62,000 bases of DNA from Cristatella mucedo (taxonomy: Eukaryota; Bryozoa; Phylactolaemata; Cristatellidae): contig WPIO01000015.1 in NCBI GenBank assembly GCA_009760855.2, forward strand, positions 1,092,501-1,154,500, written 5' to 3'. The position numbers and the translations under genes were made by a program. Below, piece by piece: positions 1 through 10,594 of the stretch. The notes under the pieces are model-generated. The model searched no databases and was not told the origin of the DNA. It worked only from the letters and a program-made list of their open reading frames with translations. The stretch's first letter is position 1, and every line of letters begins with the position of its first letter.

Positions 1-150
1 GGGAAGCATTGCTGAGTCAGGAGAGCAGTTGCTTGAGGTAGTGAGTAGCGTGGAAGCAGCTGCTTGGGACGGCTGGAAAGGATGCGTCGTAGTCGCCAAC
101 AGGAGATTAGATGTCATTTCATAAGAATTTTGCCCGTGACTTATATAAGC
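1..150 (-). mobile_element. LINE family B 3' fragment
   Basis: Reverse complement of the 3' part of LINE family B (compare 38208-38345). It forms a head-to-head inverted pair with the plus-strand copy that follows. It is cut by the window edge. Confidence 0.7.
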
Positions 151-177
151 AAATGGCGACAGTCGCACGGCAGCATC

Positions 178-765
178 GACTATGAAAATGGCTGCAAGAC
201 TGGTCTTCAAGTCCCAGCGGTTTGAGCACGTGTCACCTTTGCTGGAAGAGCTAGGATGGTTGCCGGTTCAGCAAAGGATACAGAGCAAAGTTCTTATGCT
301 GACCCACAAGGCCCGCCACGGCTTGGCTCCTTCATACCTAGCTGAACTGCTGCATCAGTTTCAGCCTGTTCGCGCTCTCAGGTCCTGTGTGGACAATAAA
401 TTAGCTGTCCCATTCCTCCGCTTAAAGACAGTTGGCGACAGAAGCTTTAGCTCTGCAGGTCCTAGACTGTGGAACTCGCTTCCATAATTCTTATGCAACG
501 ACATCTACTCTCCAACTGCCGACTATGGCACATCTTTTTCAGCGGTCCTGAACTGCTACTTCCATGCTACTCACTACCTCAACTGCTCTCCTAACTCTGC
601 TATGCTTCCCACTTTCTCTTTGTTGCGTGAGACGAAGTCTGTTGGCTACCGAATGCGTACCGAAAGCCGCTTAGGCTGTGAGTGCGCTATACAAAACTCT
701 CCTGCGTAACACCCACATGGTCTTTATGACTTTGTGGAGTTACTGACGGAGATACATTACATCGC
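178..765 (+). mobile_element. LINE family B, 3' end with RT C-terminal region
   Basis: Open for about 100 codons, encoding the C-terminal region that follows reverse transcriptase in L2/CR1-type LINEs (ARLVFKSQRFEHVSPLL…LGWLPVQQRIQSKVL…LAPSYLAELL…VGDRSFSSAGPRLWNSLP). The stop after WNSLP is premature compared with the copy at 38131-38640, which reads on. The element ends with the family tail GACGGAGATACATTACAT near 765. 5'-truncated and inactive. Confidence 0.8.
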
Positions 766-769
766 TTAT

Positions 770-1545
770 CAGAAGAGCAATGTCTTCTAGCCCAGCCACA
801 CGCTTGGAGTGTTCAATGAGTACCAGTTCTGTTTTATCGTCATTAGGTTTAAGAAAATTTTCCGAAATCCAGGATCCAAAAATCTGCAAGGCAAGCATTC
901 AGTTTAACAGTCGCTACAGCAGATTCCGAAGGCTTAAACGACAAATACAGCTGCGTATCGTCAGCATGAAAGTGGTATCATATTCTATGGGCCTTAATCA
1001 CCTTTTCCAGAGGTTCAGTATAAATAAATAAATGCTATAGAGAGCTATGGAGAACGGCAAAGGACCGAGGACGGACCCTTGTGGGACTCCAAAGGGGACT
1101 GGTCTGGTGGATATTCAAGTAGGATATTGTGATCAATAGTATCTAACAGAACTGATCGATCTAGCAGTGCTAGGGCATTGAAATTTCCATCACCGTTGCT
1201 ACATAGGATGTCGTTGGTTATAGGAGGATATCAGTTTAAGTGGAGTGTTGTCGTATGAATCACAACTTAAAATTCTCTGACAATTTATTTTTTTCAAAGG
1301 ATGTTTCAAGCTGCTTACAGGCAATATTTTCAGGGATCTTTGACCAAAAAGGAAGAAGGGAAACTGGGCTAATTTCCATAGAAAACCCGTGTTTTCCACC
1401 CGCCATTGTGGACGGACGAGTGTTCACATCAATGAATTGGGAACAAAGGAGGGTAAAGGCGAGCAGAATATATGCATACCTGTCGCAGATACTAACGAGA
1501 AAAGCGGCCAGCAAGGGAAGCCGCATAATAAATATAAATAAATCC
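770..1545 (-). mobile_element. LINE family B, reverse transcriptase fragment
   Basis: Antisense remnants of a reverse transcriptase core. The reverse complement of 1075-1100 encodes a GVPQG-like turn, and 1110-1150 matches the DTIDH region. Frames are broken by many stops. It lies directly after the tail of the plus-strand copy and is followed by a SINE at 1546. Confidence 0.6.
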
Positions 1546-1711
1546 TAGCTGATTAAACAGCCTCTTTTTATATAGCGACAGAAGAGCCTTTACGGCTATT
1601 ACCACCGCTTGCAGTGGCGATGTAGAACCACCCACCGCAGGAATCGAACCCACGACCTCAGAACCGAGGTCGTGAAAGTAACCGCCTTACCTAGTGTGCC
1701 ATCGTGGCTCA
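1546..1711 (-). mobile_element. SINE family 1 (tRNA-derived)
   Basis: Antisense. The reverse complement starts TGAGCCACGATGGCACACTA (box A region) and has a box B-like GGTTCGATTCC. It then passes a fixed body (…AAAGGCTCTTCTGTCGCTAT…) to a 3' end near TTTAATCAGCTAGG. Full length. Confidence 0.85.
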
Positions 1712-1759
1712 CCGTGCCACACTGCCGAAAATCAACGGAAACGTCGCATCCGACAAACT

Positions 1760-3584
1760 CGACTATACGAGGAGTCTTGAAGGAGAATTCTGAGAGCTTC
1801 GTGCTGTCAAAGCTCGGAGAACGCCTCACTTACGACAGGGTCACAAACGAGAAGCGACTGAAGGTCAGATTCTAGGACTAATCGAGTCGCGTTCGATACC
1901 GCGACCTGCAGTCGCGTAGCTCGGTGTGGCTGCGCAGTACTGTGTGTTTCTGCACATAAATAAAATCAACTTTTCGTTAATGTATTGGTTTATGTCTATG
2001 AAAAATCCCGGTAAATTTCAGCGTTGCACTACAATGCGGGCCAGGGTGGCCGCCGACCTAGCGGTTGGCCGAGCCTAGCAGGTGAGCCCGGCCTACCATT
2101 GGTCAAGGACTGCATACCACGTGACCCAAGTCGCGAAATGATAACTTCCGGTGGCTTTTTCAATCATTTAAACCATAGTGGCGCATCTGGTACCAATGTG
2201 GCAATAGACTCGGGAACTGCCAATTATCTCAAGTACTGTCATAGTAATACGGCTGAGTTAGCATGTTAGCACCTCGTGAGCTAGCCTCTTTCAAAACTAC
2301 TCGCCTGCTCGGTCATGCGATGCTCAGGGTCCAAAAGGAGAAGAACTTCGTCGTGCTGCCACCGGCCGTAAGACGTGGAAAAGAGGTCTTTCGCTTACTA
2401 TCCTTTGTTCATACGTAACCCGTTCGCAGAAAAAATTCTCGTAAGCTATTAAGATTAGCTAGAAGGACTTTGCTTTCCGGGGCTGCTTACTTTCGGGCGT
2501 AGGACATTGCTTGTATTGGCCAAGGAGCAATGGCAGCTGGCAATGGCCACAGAACAGTGGTGATCACGATTGGAAAGCATAACAAAAATTAGATAAATAT
2601 TATAACATGTCATCTACAGCTAAACAAAAACAGGATTGAATGGAATAAGAAATTAACAGGTGGTGATTAGCATTGCTCTCACGGTCCTTTCAGCACATCA
2701 GCACATCGGCAGCAGGCGGCTCTTGACTGCAAGTGTTTGTTAATGTATTTTGTTAGCAAATATAAGCCGCCAATGGCCGTAGAGCATTAAAATAGAGTGT
2801 TGGTCACGTGCTACTAATCGAGCTTGGTATTTGACCTTCTAGCTGTTGAATTCGATTGCTCTGTTTACTACGAGTAGAATGATCTCGACAAGGGCTATAC
2901 GAGTGTTGCTGCAGCGGCTCCTTCTTTCTCTCTCTCCTGTTTAATAAGCTTGTACTGATTGTTAGATTGAGAGCCATCGGAGCGGTTTTATCGCGAGAGT
3001 TTACGTCTTTCCCAGCCTGGTCCGATTGGAAAGCCTGGCGGGTTCAACGCTGAAAGAGCTCACTGCACCAATTCCAATGATGGCGATCCAAGGTTTGCTA
3101 ACAATTACTGGCCGGCCTCAGGTTTACAAGGCCCTTGACCGTTGAACCATTTAAGAAAACGGCGCTCGAGGGCGACACTCGGAGAGCAGATTTTTTTTAC
3201 CTGCTCCGAGTATTTTGGAAACGGGCATACATTATGGAATTTATTACTTGCCTAGTACTATTTATCTACAACTCCGAGTCTACGACTCAAACTTCTGAAT
3301 GAAACGACAGCTAGATCGCAGGTGTGCCTCGATTCTTCAGGCAGATGCACCGGGTACGGCATGAACTGTTAGCAGGATCGGAACCAAAATATCTGGTCTT
3401 AATCGGCTCCACCATCAAAGAATGACAGCTGAGTATCCGACTAATCACTAGTCCTTATAATCGAATGGAGAGGTACTCGGCGTGGTGACTGCTCCTTCGT
3501 GACCGTTTGGAGTCAAAGAAATGATCACCAAAACCATCCAAATCCACCGGCTACCGTCGAATGCAACCGGCTAAATAGTAATAA
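1760..3584. other. No recognised gene (left flank)
   Basis: Mixed unique sequence, no repeat family member recognised, no convincing open frame. Confidence 0.5.
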
Positions 3585-3951
3585 TTACAATGCTACATGT
3601 ATGTAGCGTCTTCAGAGAACTTGATCTCTTTCTGGGCACTATACGTGAGCTGTAAAGGAAGCTTGACCATATGATTAGTGGTAACAAACATAGTGCCAAC
3701 GTGCGTACAAGGTTTTCTAAGCAAACGAAGGACAAATCACAGGGACCAAGCCAATGCTATGAGGGACTGGTGTGTTTGCAGCTTTCTTTAAAAATTCGTC
3801 AAGTCAGTGGATGTCGTGGCGTCAGTCCGCAGTGAGTTCCAGGCTTTGGGAGCATATGAAATAAAGGCACATGCTCCATAGGATTTTTGAGGTTGGTTCG
3901 AGGTACAGATAAGTCAAAGTTAGCTGGCCAAACTGCCTCACTTATAATTTG

Positions 3952-4080
3952 GGACGGAAGAGCCTTAGCGGTTATCAGCCCGCTTGCAGTAGGTAATAAA
4001 GGATTGCCCTCACTGCTGGACTCGAACCCGCGACCTCGGGTCGTGAAGCTCGAGCATCGCACGCCTGGGCAATGACCAGC
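3952..4080 (-). mobile_element. SINE family 1, diverged copy
   Basis: Antisense, inside a LINE A copy. Box B reads GGGTTCGAGTCC. Lacks the 3' terminal part. Confidence 0.7.
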
Positions 4081-4645
4081 AGGTCAACGACTTGAGTCAG
4101 AAGAATGAGGGATGCGATGCCTGACCTGATTGGGCAGTAACTCGCATGGGTAGGAGCAGAGAGAAGGAGGATGAAGAGACCTAAGAGCGCGAGTGACAAA
4201 CCTTGAAATCGATACACTGCTTGATGGGGAGCCGGTGCTGGTCTGTGAGAATGCAAAGCAATGTGAAGTGCAATGTGGCAATCGCTACCTTAACGACAGA
4301 CAAGCCTAGCTGGAGAGTTATACGCCAACTGTAAGCAAATAAGCGCGTGTCAACTGCAAGCAATTAAGCGAACGGGCCACTAGCCATGAAAGTAGTGAAA
4401 TGCAAAAGTCGAGACGGGATGTCACAAATGCATGGACCAACTTGGATGTGGTATCCTTGCCTAAGCAGGCCCAAGTTTTCGCAGTGCTACGTGGCTGAAA
4501 GTTGGCAGCCTTGACTTTGGAGCTGATGTGGTCGTATAGGAAAATTTCACATTGGAACAGGACCCCCCAGATATCATGCAGATGCAGCAGGAGATATGCA
4601 AGCAGAGCCCATTTTTATGGATAGGATTACCAATAATAATAAATA

Positions 4646-4813
4646 CTAGCTGATTTAACAGCTTCTTTTGCATAGCGAAAGAAGAGCCTTTACGGCAATC
4701 GCCACCGCTTGCCGCAGCGATTAAGGATCGCCCACCGCAGGATTCGAACCCACGACCTCGGGGCCGAGGTCGTGAAAAGCAACCGCCTTACCTAGTGAAC
4801 CATCTCGGCTACC
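4646..4813 (-). mobile_element. SINE family 1
   Basis: Antisense, near full length, box B GGGTTCGAATCC. Inserted in the same LINE A copy as the previous SINE. Confidence 0.85.
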
Positions 4814-5083
4814 AATTTCTGAGTAGCACTAGGTTTGCCCATAGTTAGTAAGTTGGTTTTATCGCCATTAAATTTGAGAAAGTCTGTGGCTATCTAAGTG
4901 CGACTCTCAGCACTGCATGCAGCAAGGGAGTTAAGAGAGCTATTGTAGTAGTCGGCCACTTTTAATAGCTAAAGCGCAGGTTTGCACAGACAAGCAACAT
5001 TTGCCATCGATGTTTTCCGAGTACAACGTATGATCACAATACACCGAAAGAGCAGTAAATTCGGGCAGCGAAACTCAAATTGC

Positions 5084-5212
5084 CGCCCTGGTTTGGCCCA
5101 GCGACAAGTTGCTCACCTTTAACGATAAATGTCCTGCTCCCTCGAACCCCTCGGCAAATGTAAAGCACCTGAATAGAGTCTGGATTCTCTTAGGGTGCAA
5201 TACAAATGAATT
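5084..5212 (+). mobile_element. SINE family 2 (LINE A-like 3' end)
   Basis: Starts GGTTTGGCCCAGCGACAAG. Has a degenerate B box (CCCTCGAACCCC) and ends AAGCACCTGAATAGAGTCTG…CAATACAAATGAATT, running into a GT repeat. Confidence 0.65.
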
Positions 5213-5250
5213 GTGTGTGCGCACATGCGCGCGCTTGTGTGTGTGCGTGC

Positions 5251-5286
<36 letters not shown>

Positions 5287-5841
5287 AATTTCTGGTCGGC
5301 TTTCTTTGTAGGATGCTGATGCGCTTGCTGCAGTGCAACAGTTTGCTTGTGCCTGTTGAGCACCGGTTTCTTCCTAGGAGAAGTTCCGAGCAGCGTAGCA
5401 CCACAACCGGCTCACGCGCGAACGCGTGCGGCCTTGCGAGCGAGCCTCGCCTCAAAATCGCGAATGGGAGGTGCTAGCTGCGGTCCCACCCACCGGGTTT
5501 GCCTAATGTTTTGACTGCCGCGGCCGAGTAACTGATGGCTCCGCCCCCAGTTCCTTAGCTGATCACCGTCTTTAAGCTAATTCTCTTAACAGCACTAAAA
5601 CCTAGGGGATCTTTTATCAATGCCATTCTAGCTCGAAAAATTTGTTAATGAAAATTCAGTTTGGTGGCGCCCTGCGCCACGAGCGAGCTTCCACACGGTC
5701 ACGCCCCGGGGCTCGAACTGAGGGCGTGACTGGTGAACGAGGGCGTGACTGGTTGGTTGTCCCCCCTACACAGGCACTGCAGCTTCGTCACGTGTCCTAA
5801 TACCTGCTCAGAGCGTAGCAGCCGGCTCCGACGAAAATGCC
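5200..5841 (+). promoter_or_regulatory. Presumed promoter and 5' UTR of CRTC
   Basis: The region directly before the CRTC start codon becomes CpG-rich from about 5400. It holds a direct repeat of about 15 nt (GAGGGCGTGACTGGT at 5720-5734 and 5739-5753) and an E-box-like CACGTG near 5788. I see no TATA box. The transcription start cannot be placed from sequence alone. A GT-repeat tract (5238-5284) and the end of a SINE mark the left edge. Confidence 0.45.
5238..5284. repeat. GT microsatellite
   Basis: GTGTGC and GCGT units, then pure GT, at the end of a SINE family 2 copy. Confidence 0.9.
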
Positions 5842-5967
5842 ATGGCGAACCCGCGAAAATTCAGCGAAAAGATTGCCCTAATGAAAGAGAAAGAGACGGA
5901 AAGTAATGCAGCCTTCAGTCGCATTCTCACCGAGGTCTCTCCGCTCACGCGGCAAACGGAACGCTAC
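5842..5967 (+). CDS. CRTC: CRTC exon 1: CREB-binding domain
   Basis: Encodes 42 residues beginning MANPRKFSEKIAL. The block NPRKFSEKIAL is the near-invariant core of the CRTC CREB-binding domain, a helix that contacts the CREB bZIP. The second half (…SNAAFSRILTEVSPLTR…) keeps the family spacing (…TAAFEEVMKDLSLTR… in human CRTC1) with many substitutions. The start is in good context (gccATGg). The overlapping upstream ATG at 5837 reads out of frame. The exon ends in phase 0 at TAC before a consensus donor, GTAAGT. Human CRTC1 exon 1 also ends after codon 42, so the intron position looks ancestral. The exon is too short to stand out as an open frame and is found only by its motif. Confidence 0.95.
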
Positions 5968-6900
5968 GTAAGTCGCCCGCTCACCTAGCGCCAGCCCGGT
6001 CGGCTCGGGTCGGCGGCTTGGAGACCCGCGAATTGGCCGAAGCTCGTCGGTGGCCGCGCGCGTCCCGAAGCCGCCCGCCCTCTAGGGCCGGCGGTGGCGG
6101 CGGCGGCAGCGGCGGCGGCAGCGGCAGCGGCGGCAGCGGCGGCGGCGGCAGCGGCGGCGGCGGAGCTCCGTCCCCGGTCGCGCTCCAGCTCACGCTCGCG
6201 TCTCCCTCCCTCGCGGGAGCTCGGCTTGTCGCCCCTCGAGCCTGGCGTCGGCGGCGGCGTCGGCGGTTGCTCCTTGTAGCTCATCGAGGGCGAGGCGCTC
6301 GGCCTTTCGGCCGCGCGCCTGTTACGCCTCCACTGTGCTGCGGTGGTTACGCACTGGCGGTCGTTACGTAGCCGCCGTCCGCTCGCTCTCCCGCCCGCCG
6401 GTATCCGAGTTTGTCCTCTCGCCCCTCGGCGGTCCACGCTGCTGCGCGGCATCGTCGTTTTTCGCGCATGAGCGGCTGGTTCGAGCGGCGGCTCCGCGAC
6501 CGGCGGCCTCGAGCGGCGTCGAGCGGCCGCTCGAGCGGCGGACGGCGCTCCTGCACGAGGCCGCGGTGCGACCGTCGGCGAACTCGGCTCCCGGTTGGCT
6601 CTCGCCACCAGCCCCTCCATCGTAAGTCGCGGGACGGTCGGAGGTGTAAATTAGTTAATCTCGACGTAACCGAATCAGAGCCGTTCCGGCTCACAGCTCG
6701 GCTTTTTTTTTACTCAATAGTGCCATCACCGGCAGTTGATACTTCCGCGGGCGGCAGCTGCAGTGGCGGACGCACCCCACCCCACTCGTGCCCCACCCCC
6801 ACCCCGTGCGTCAGCTTCTCTGGCCAGTACAAGAGCGCCTCGGGCCTTTCGGAGGAGGGGGCTGGCTGGTCGGACGTAGCTGGCCTGCTGAGACCAGCAG
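5900..6900. other. CpG island over exon 1 and early intron 1
   Basis: Very GC-rich and CpG-dense, with a GGC/GGCGGCAGC repeat at about 6083-6164. It begins in CRTC exon 1 and runs about 1 kb into intron 1. This is the usual signature of a germline-unmethylated promoter. The low stop-codon density creates several long but meaningless open frames on both strands, including poly-Ala and poly-Gly/Ser runs. Confidence 0.75.
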
Positions 6901-8465
6901 TTTGCTAGCCCGAACTTGCTCCCTACGCCTCCCCACACAAGTGTCGTGCATTTCGGCATGCCATCCCCCCTTTGCCTCTTTGCCGATCCAGCGATCCGAT
7001 GAGCCGGTACTGCAAAGCCTGCGGGCTGATGGAGTCAGGGACGATGAGGGATTATGGGAGCTGCTGGGACTCTCCGGTCGTATCGCCTCCTTAAAACGAG
7101 GCTGACACCGAGGATAGCATCGGCAATCCAACTTTTCGGGCAACCGCCTGATTTCTATTGCCCTTTGACCGGTGGCAGCTGAGAAGGAGTGCGGTAGCCG
7201 GCGACAGTAGAGCAACATCGTCGGGCCCCAGGAAGCCGAGCTGTACCAGCCGCCTCGGTAGAAGCAGGCAGGGGCAAGAGGAAAGTGGAAAGGGAGCTGA
7301 AACGACCGGTGAGAGGGAGACCTAGTCACCCACAGACAGTAAGGTGTGCAGGGATGGCAGGTGGCCTACCGCTCGAGCTATCTCGTTCTTCTAGGTTTAA
7401 GTGCAACACCGTGTGTTGGCTGGGCTGTTGTAGATTGTTCAGGCATTGGCTGAGCAGACTTAGTAGCTGCCGTGACGTAGTGGTGGTCGTAGTGGTCGTA
7501 GCAGGGCAGCTTGCTAGGCTTTGGCTCGGAGTATGATGATTTGCCATGAACCATGAAAAATGATCTGATGTTTCTTCCACCGTGGTGGTACATAAGTTTA
7601 ATTTTGTCCTGGCATGTACCAAATAATCCCGGCAGCATTCGGGTGCTTCGAATGCGATAGCTCTCTCGCGACGATCGGTCCCTGCCACTGCTATAAGCCA
7701 TCAGGCGTACTGCCCCACGAATCAAGGCAAGCCTCTGGCCTGCCTTGCACGGTTGCCAATCGTGCCTTGGGGGAGGGTCGTTCGGTTGCCGAGCTGCCGG
7801 TCGGAGCTAGAGAAGTGGGCTTGATGAGCCAGCTTCGGCTTCGTGCACCACGATAGCCCAAAGCCCCGACCAGCTCCATTTCCCTTTTCCATCCCGTGGG
7901 ACCGTGTGAGGAGAATCTCCGGTGTCGTGCAGAATATGGAGACCAGGGCTTCTCTGATTGTGTTGGTTTTGGAGTCAGCTGACTCTCGGTGGCTTGATCA
8001 GTGTCGGAATACTATTGACATGCTGTGTCAATAAACCAATCGTGTAGGGCATTATCCACAACAAAAGGCTTACATTTATTGGCTTCACTATTGGAGCTGT
8101 GATGCAGTGGCAGAAGCCTTAATAACCCCTCCCGCACCCCTCACAGGTTTATCTATGATTAAGCTAAGGAGGGGGCCGGGCCTTGACTTTCTCTACGGCG
8201 GCCAATCATAAGGAAGGTTGAAGAGGTGCCACTGCTGCAAGCTTCCAGCTTTGGGTTGGTGCAAGGGGTCGAAGACCTGTTGCCCCGTCGGTAGGCCTGT
8301 GTCCGGTCATGTACTCGTGCATCAGCTTACTCCGATGGGTTCGCATGACTATAAATCCCAAGGTACTTCTCTTGGCTGATCGAAAGTATGTCTGATCGCA
8401 GACTTCCTTGCACAGCCAACCGAGAGTGAGCAGTATGAGAGCAAATGATACCGTTGGCATCTCAG

Positions 8466-8467
<2 letters not shown>

Positions 8468-8524
<57 letters not shown>

Positions 8525-8531
8525 CTCTCTC
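8468..8531. repeat. CT microsatellite
   Basis: About 30 uninterrupted CT units in CRTC intron 1. Confidence 0.95.
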
Positions 8532-9199
8532 GAGTTTTCCGATAGATTGAGGTCAGTGCTTTGCGATCGGTCGAAAAGGTGTGCAAGATTCGATAGTTAA
8601 TGATTGATTGAGGAAGGTTTGCCTGGGCAGTGTAGCTGTGAAGTATAAGTGGTGTTGCTGTGACGAATGGAGGTATTGACCCGGTGAAGAGTGCTTAGAA
8701 TCAGAAATGCCACAGTCAGGCCCCACGGAGGTGTCAGTGCGCTGGAGCTGCCCGCAAATTACAATAGAGGTGGTCAGCATGCATAAAAAAAAGGAGAATC
8801 CAAGCGAGCAAGCCAAGCCACCTGTGTTTTTAAGGACACGAGGTCTGGGTGCACTTTAAGTGCTTTTGCACGAGCATGGCCCGTGGAACGTGCTCACCCG
8901 TGCCCCCACACGGTCGAGCGCACTCATGCATGCTTGCTCGCACTCACACAAGCACACTCGCTCAAGCGTAAGCAAGCGTGAACTGAAGTGAGGAGGGGGC
9001 AGGTTGCCACGTCGAATCGGTTAGACGAGCACTGTACTGACTCCCTTTCCTGGTCGGACGGCCAGTCAGCATCGTTCAGGCTGCAGAAGTTCCCTTCCAG
9101 CTAGTCTGGCCTGACACGGCAGTGTGGTAATGCTCGGCAGATGCTCACTCATGCATTTAGCCGTCGGCATAGGTGGCCTCTAAGGCCATCCTACAGGCA

Positions 9200-9328
9200 G
9201 ACTCCACTGGGGGACGCAGTGCACCCTAGTTTCGGCATGAAGAAACCTGGAACCTGGGTCGGTCTAATTGCCGAAACTAGGGTGCACTGCGTCTCTAGTG
9301 GAGTCGACCTGGAGTAGACCGACCCAGG
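9200..9328. repeat. Interleaved inverted repeats (A-B-A'-B')
   Basis: Arm A (9200-9237, ending GTGCACCCTAGTTTCGGCA) is the reverse complement of A' (9269-9305) with few mismatches. Arm B (CCTGGGTCGGTCTA, 9253-9266) lies between them, and its exact complement B' (TAGACCGACCCAGG, 9315-9328) lies after A'. The arrangement allows two alternative hairpins or a pseudoknot in RNA. In intron 1, about 420 bp before the next CRTC exon. Confidence 0.9.
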
Positions 9329-9745
9329 CTGCTTTATATAAGGCGTTGCCTTTGCCGAGCTGCTTGTGAGTCGCGATGGGCTGCTCGCAGTCAATGAGTA
9401 AAGGCCCTCTCCAACATGACCGCAAGAAGCACACAAGCATCGGCATCGCTGGTTAGACGGAGGCCTTAGGTGCACACGAATGCCGCGTGAGTCAATCTCC
9501 TGAGTTAAGAGGAGGTGCACGTGTGTGTTAGAGCTTGATCGTTGCCGAGGCAAACTTGCTTGCTTGCGCTGCTTTGCCATCCGTGGTCGTCGGTGCACCC
9601 GCCGGGCCAGATGTAGATAGGTGGCGCCCTGCCGTTGCCTTGTCCGGCTCTCCGCAGCCGCTGCCACCGCCACGGCGGTTTCGCTTCCGGCCATGGCCAC
9701 TTTGCTTGAGCGTATAGCCTCGCTCGGCCGGCTTTTCGTTCGCAG

Positions 9746-10039
9746 GACGCCACCGGCATTCTTGTGCGTGGCGGGCCACGTCACGCTCGTGGTGGATTGC
9801 AGCACTTTGCAACATCGGCCGCAGCATCGGCGGTGTCGTCACCGGCCGCGGGCGCACTTGGGCACCGCATGCGGCGCTTGCACCAGCACCCGTACCTGTC
9901 GTCTAAGGCGGCCTCGCTTCCGAACATCAATACCTCAGCGCTGCTGTCGCCAAAGAGCGCAGTGGCACTGCCGGCCACGGCTACGGCAGCCGTTGCCGGT
10001 GCCGGCAGCATGTCTGGGTGGCAAGCATCGGACGTGCAG
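9746..10039 (+). CDS. CRTC: CRTC exon with SLPNIN regulatory site
   Basis: Encodes 98 codons, entering and leaving in phase 0, so it joins exon 1 directly. It is preceded by a pyrimidine-rich acceptor (gcttttcgttcgcag) and followed by CAG|GTTAGT. The middle reads …RRLHQHPYLSSKAASLPNINTS…, matching the family region …GGSLPNVNQI… around human CRTC1 Ser64 / CRTC2 Ser70, a 14-3-3-linked phosphosite. A Lys at -3 and an Ile at +4 around the Ser fit a SIK/AMPK-type substrate. The rest is Ala, Gly and Ser rich. Motif position and phase support the call. The exact 5' edge rests on the acceptor alone. Confidence 0.82.
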
Positions 10040-10196
10040 GTTAGTGGGCAGCGCTGCTGGTTGCGCTCCGTTCAGCCAGCCAGCAAGTCGTCGCTGCAAT
10101 GGCATGCACCGCCGGCAACGAGGCAGGCCGAGCTGGCCGCAACTGACCGCTCGACCGCCGACACCAAGCTACCTCGGCGACGCTCTTCCCTTGTAG

Positions 10197-10395
10197 GCGG
10201 CCTTCAGCTGCCTGGACGGCATTGGGCAGCAGCAGCCACAGCACCTGCTCACATCGCCGCCAGCAGCTCACTGGCATCCCTGGTCTGCGCACCAGGGGCA
10301 GCAGTCGCACCACTCCCAGCTAATGCAGCAGCAGCAGCAGCTGCCTGAATGCAGCCAGGCAGCTGCTTCGTCCTACTTGTTCAGCAGACATCAGG
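10197..10395 (+). CDS. CRTC: Probable CRTC exon, glutamine-rich
   Basis: Follows a good acceptor (cgctcttcccttgtag) in phase 0, which fits the exon ending at 10039 after a 157-nt intron. It reads AAFSCLDGIGQQQPQHLL… and continues with many Gln and His, including five Gln in a row. Such Gln-rich stretches are common in CRTC proteins. The donor is unclear: G|GTGCCA after 10395 is weak. If that donor is right the exon ends in phase 1. A small segment at 10457-10512 would then restore phase 0 for the next exon. Confidence 0.5.
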
Positions 10396-10456
10396 GTGCC
10401 ATAGTATCCTTTTTCACAGGTTTGGCTTAGGGGCATGCATGGGCTGCTGCTTTCAG

Positions 10457-10512
10457 GTATTGAAATGATTCTGACCCTGCCCTTGGCTGCTGTCGCGTGC
10501 ACATTCGTCCAG
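10457..10512 (+). CDS. CRTC: Possible small CRTC exon
   Basis: Acceptor gctgctgctttcag, donor CAG|GTATGC, 56 nt. Taken with a 2-nt carry-over it reads IEMILTLPLAAVACTFVQ and exits in phase 0, which fits both neighbours. There is no family motif in it. A competing choice is the SDSSLH segment just downstream (10513 or 10528 to 10547). Confidence 0.25.
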
Positions 10513-10547
10513 GTATGCCCTTCGCAGCAGCGACAGCTCATTGCATC
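10513..10547 (+). CDS. CRTC: Possible CRTC micro-exon with SDSSLH motif
   Basis: In one frame this stretch reads YALRSSDSSLH, bounded by AG before 10513 (or before 10528) and by a good donor, C|GTGAGC, at 10548. SDSSLH closely matches SDSALH, the core of the main SIK/14-3-3 site of CRTCs (human CRTC2 Ser171). It lies where the family order predicts, after SLPN and before GSLPDL. The phase (1 nt in, 1 nt out) does not join cleanly to the next exon at 10595. It joins only to an alternative acceptor near 10719. Motif match and splice signals argue for it; phase argues against it. Confidence 0.35.
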
Positions 10548-10594
10548 GTGAGCTCCGAGGGGCAGCGTTGTGCGCCAGCTAGACTCATCCTTAG

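Larger units (their letters stand above)
3585..4945 (-). mobile_element. LINE family A, 5'-truncated, hit by two SINEs
   Basis: Antisense. It has the family 3' stem-loop (CTTCAGAGAACTTGATCTC) near 3610, then the 3' UTR and the FSSYAPKAWNSLP-equivalent. It continues on both sides of SINE insertions at 3952-4080 and 4646-4813. Coding capacity is lost. Confidence 0.75.
5968..9745 (+). other. CRTC intron 1
   Basis: Holds the CpG island remainder (to about 6900), mostly unique sequence, a CT repeat (8468-8531), a CACTCG/AAGC-rich short repeat zone near 8930-8980 and the interleaved inverted repeats at 9200-9328. No further exon is recognised. An alternative first exon in the GC-rich 6.4-7.4 kb part cannot be excluded. 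Confidence 0.6.

Noticed and set aside
5985-6908. Several 100-210 codon frames in the CpG island, with poly-Ala and Gly/Ser runs
   Set aside because: High GC lowers stop frequency. Frames on both strands overlap, no family is recognised, and the true exon 1 ends at 5967.
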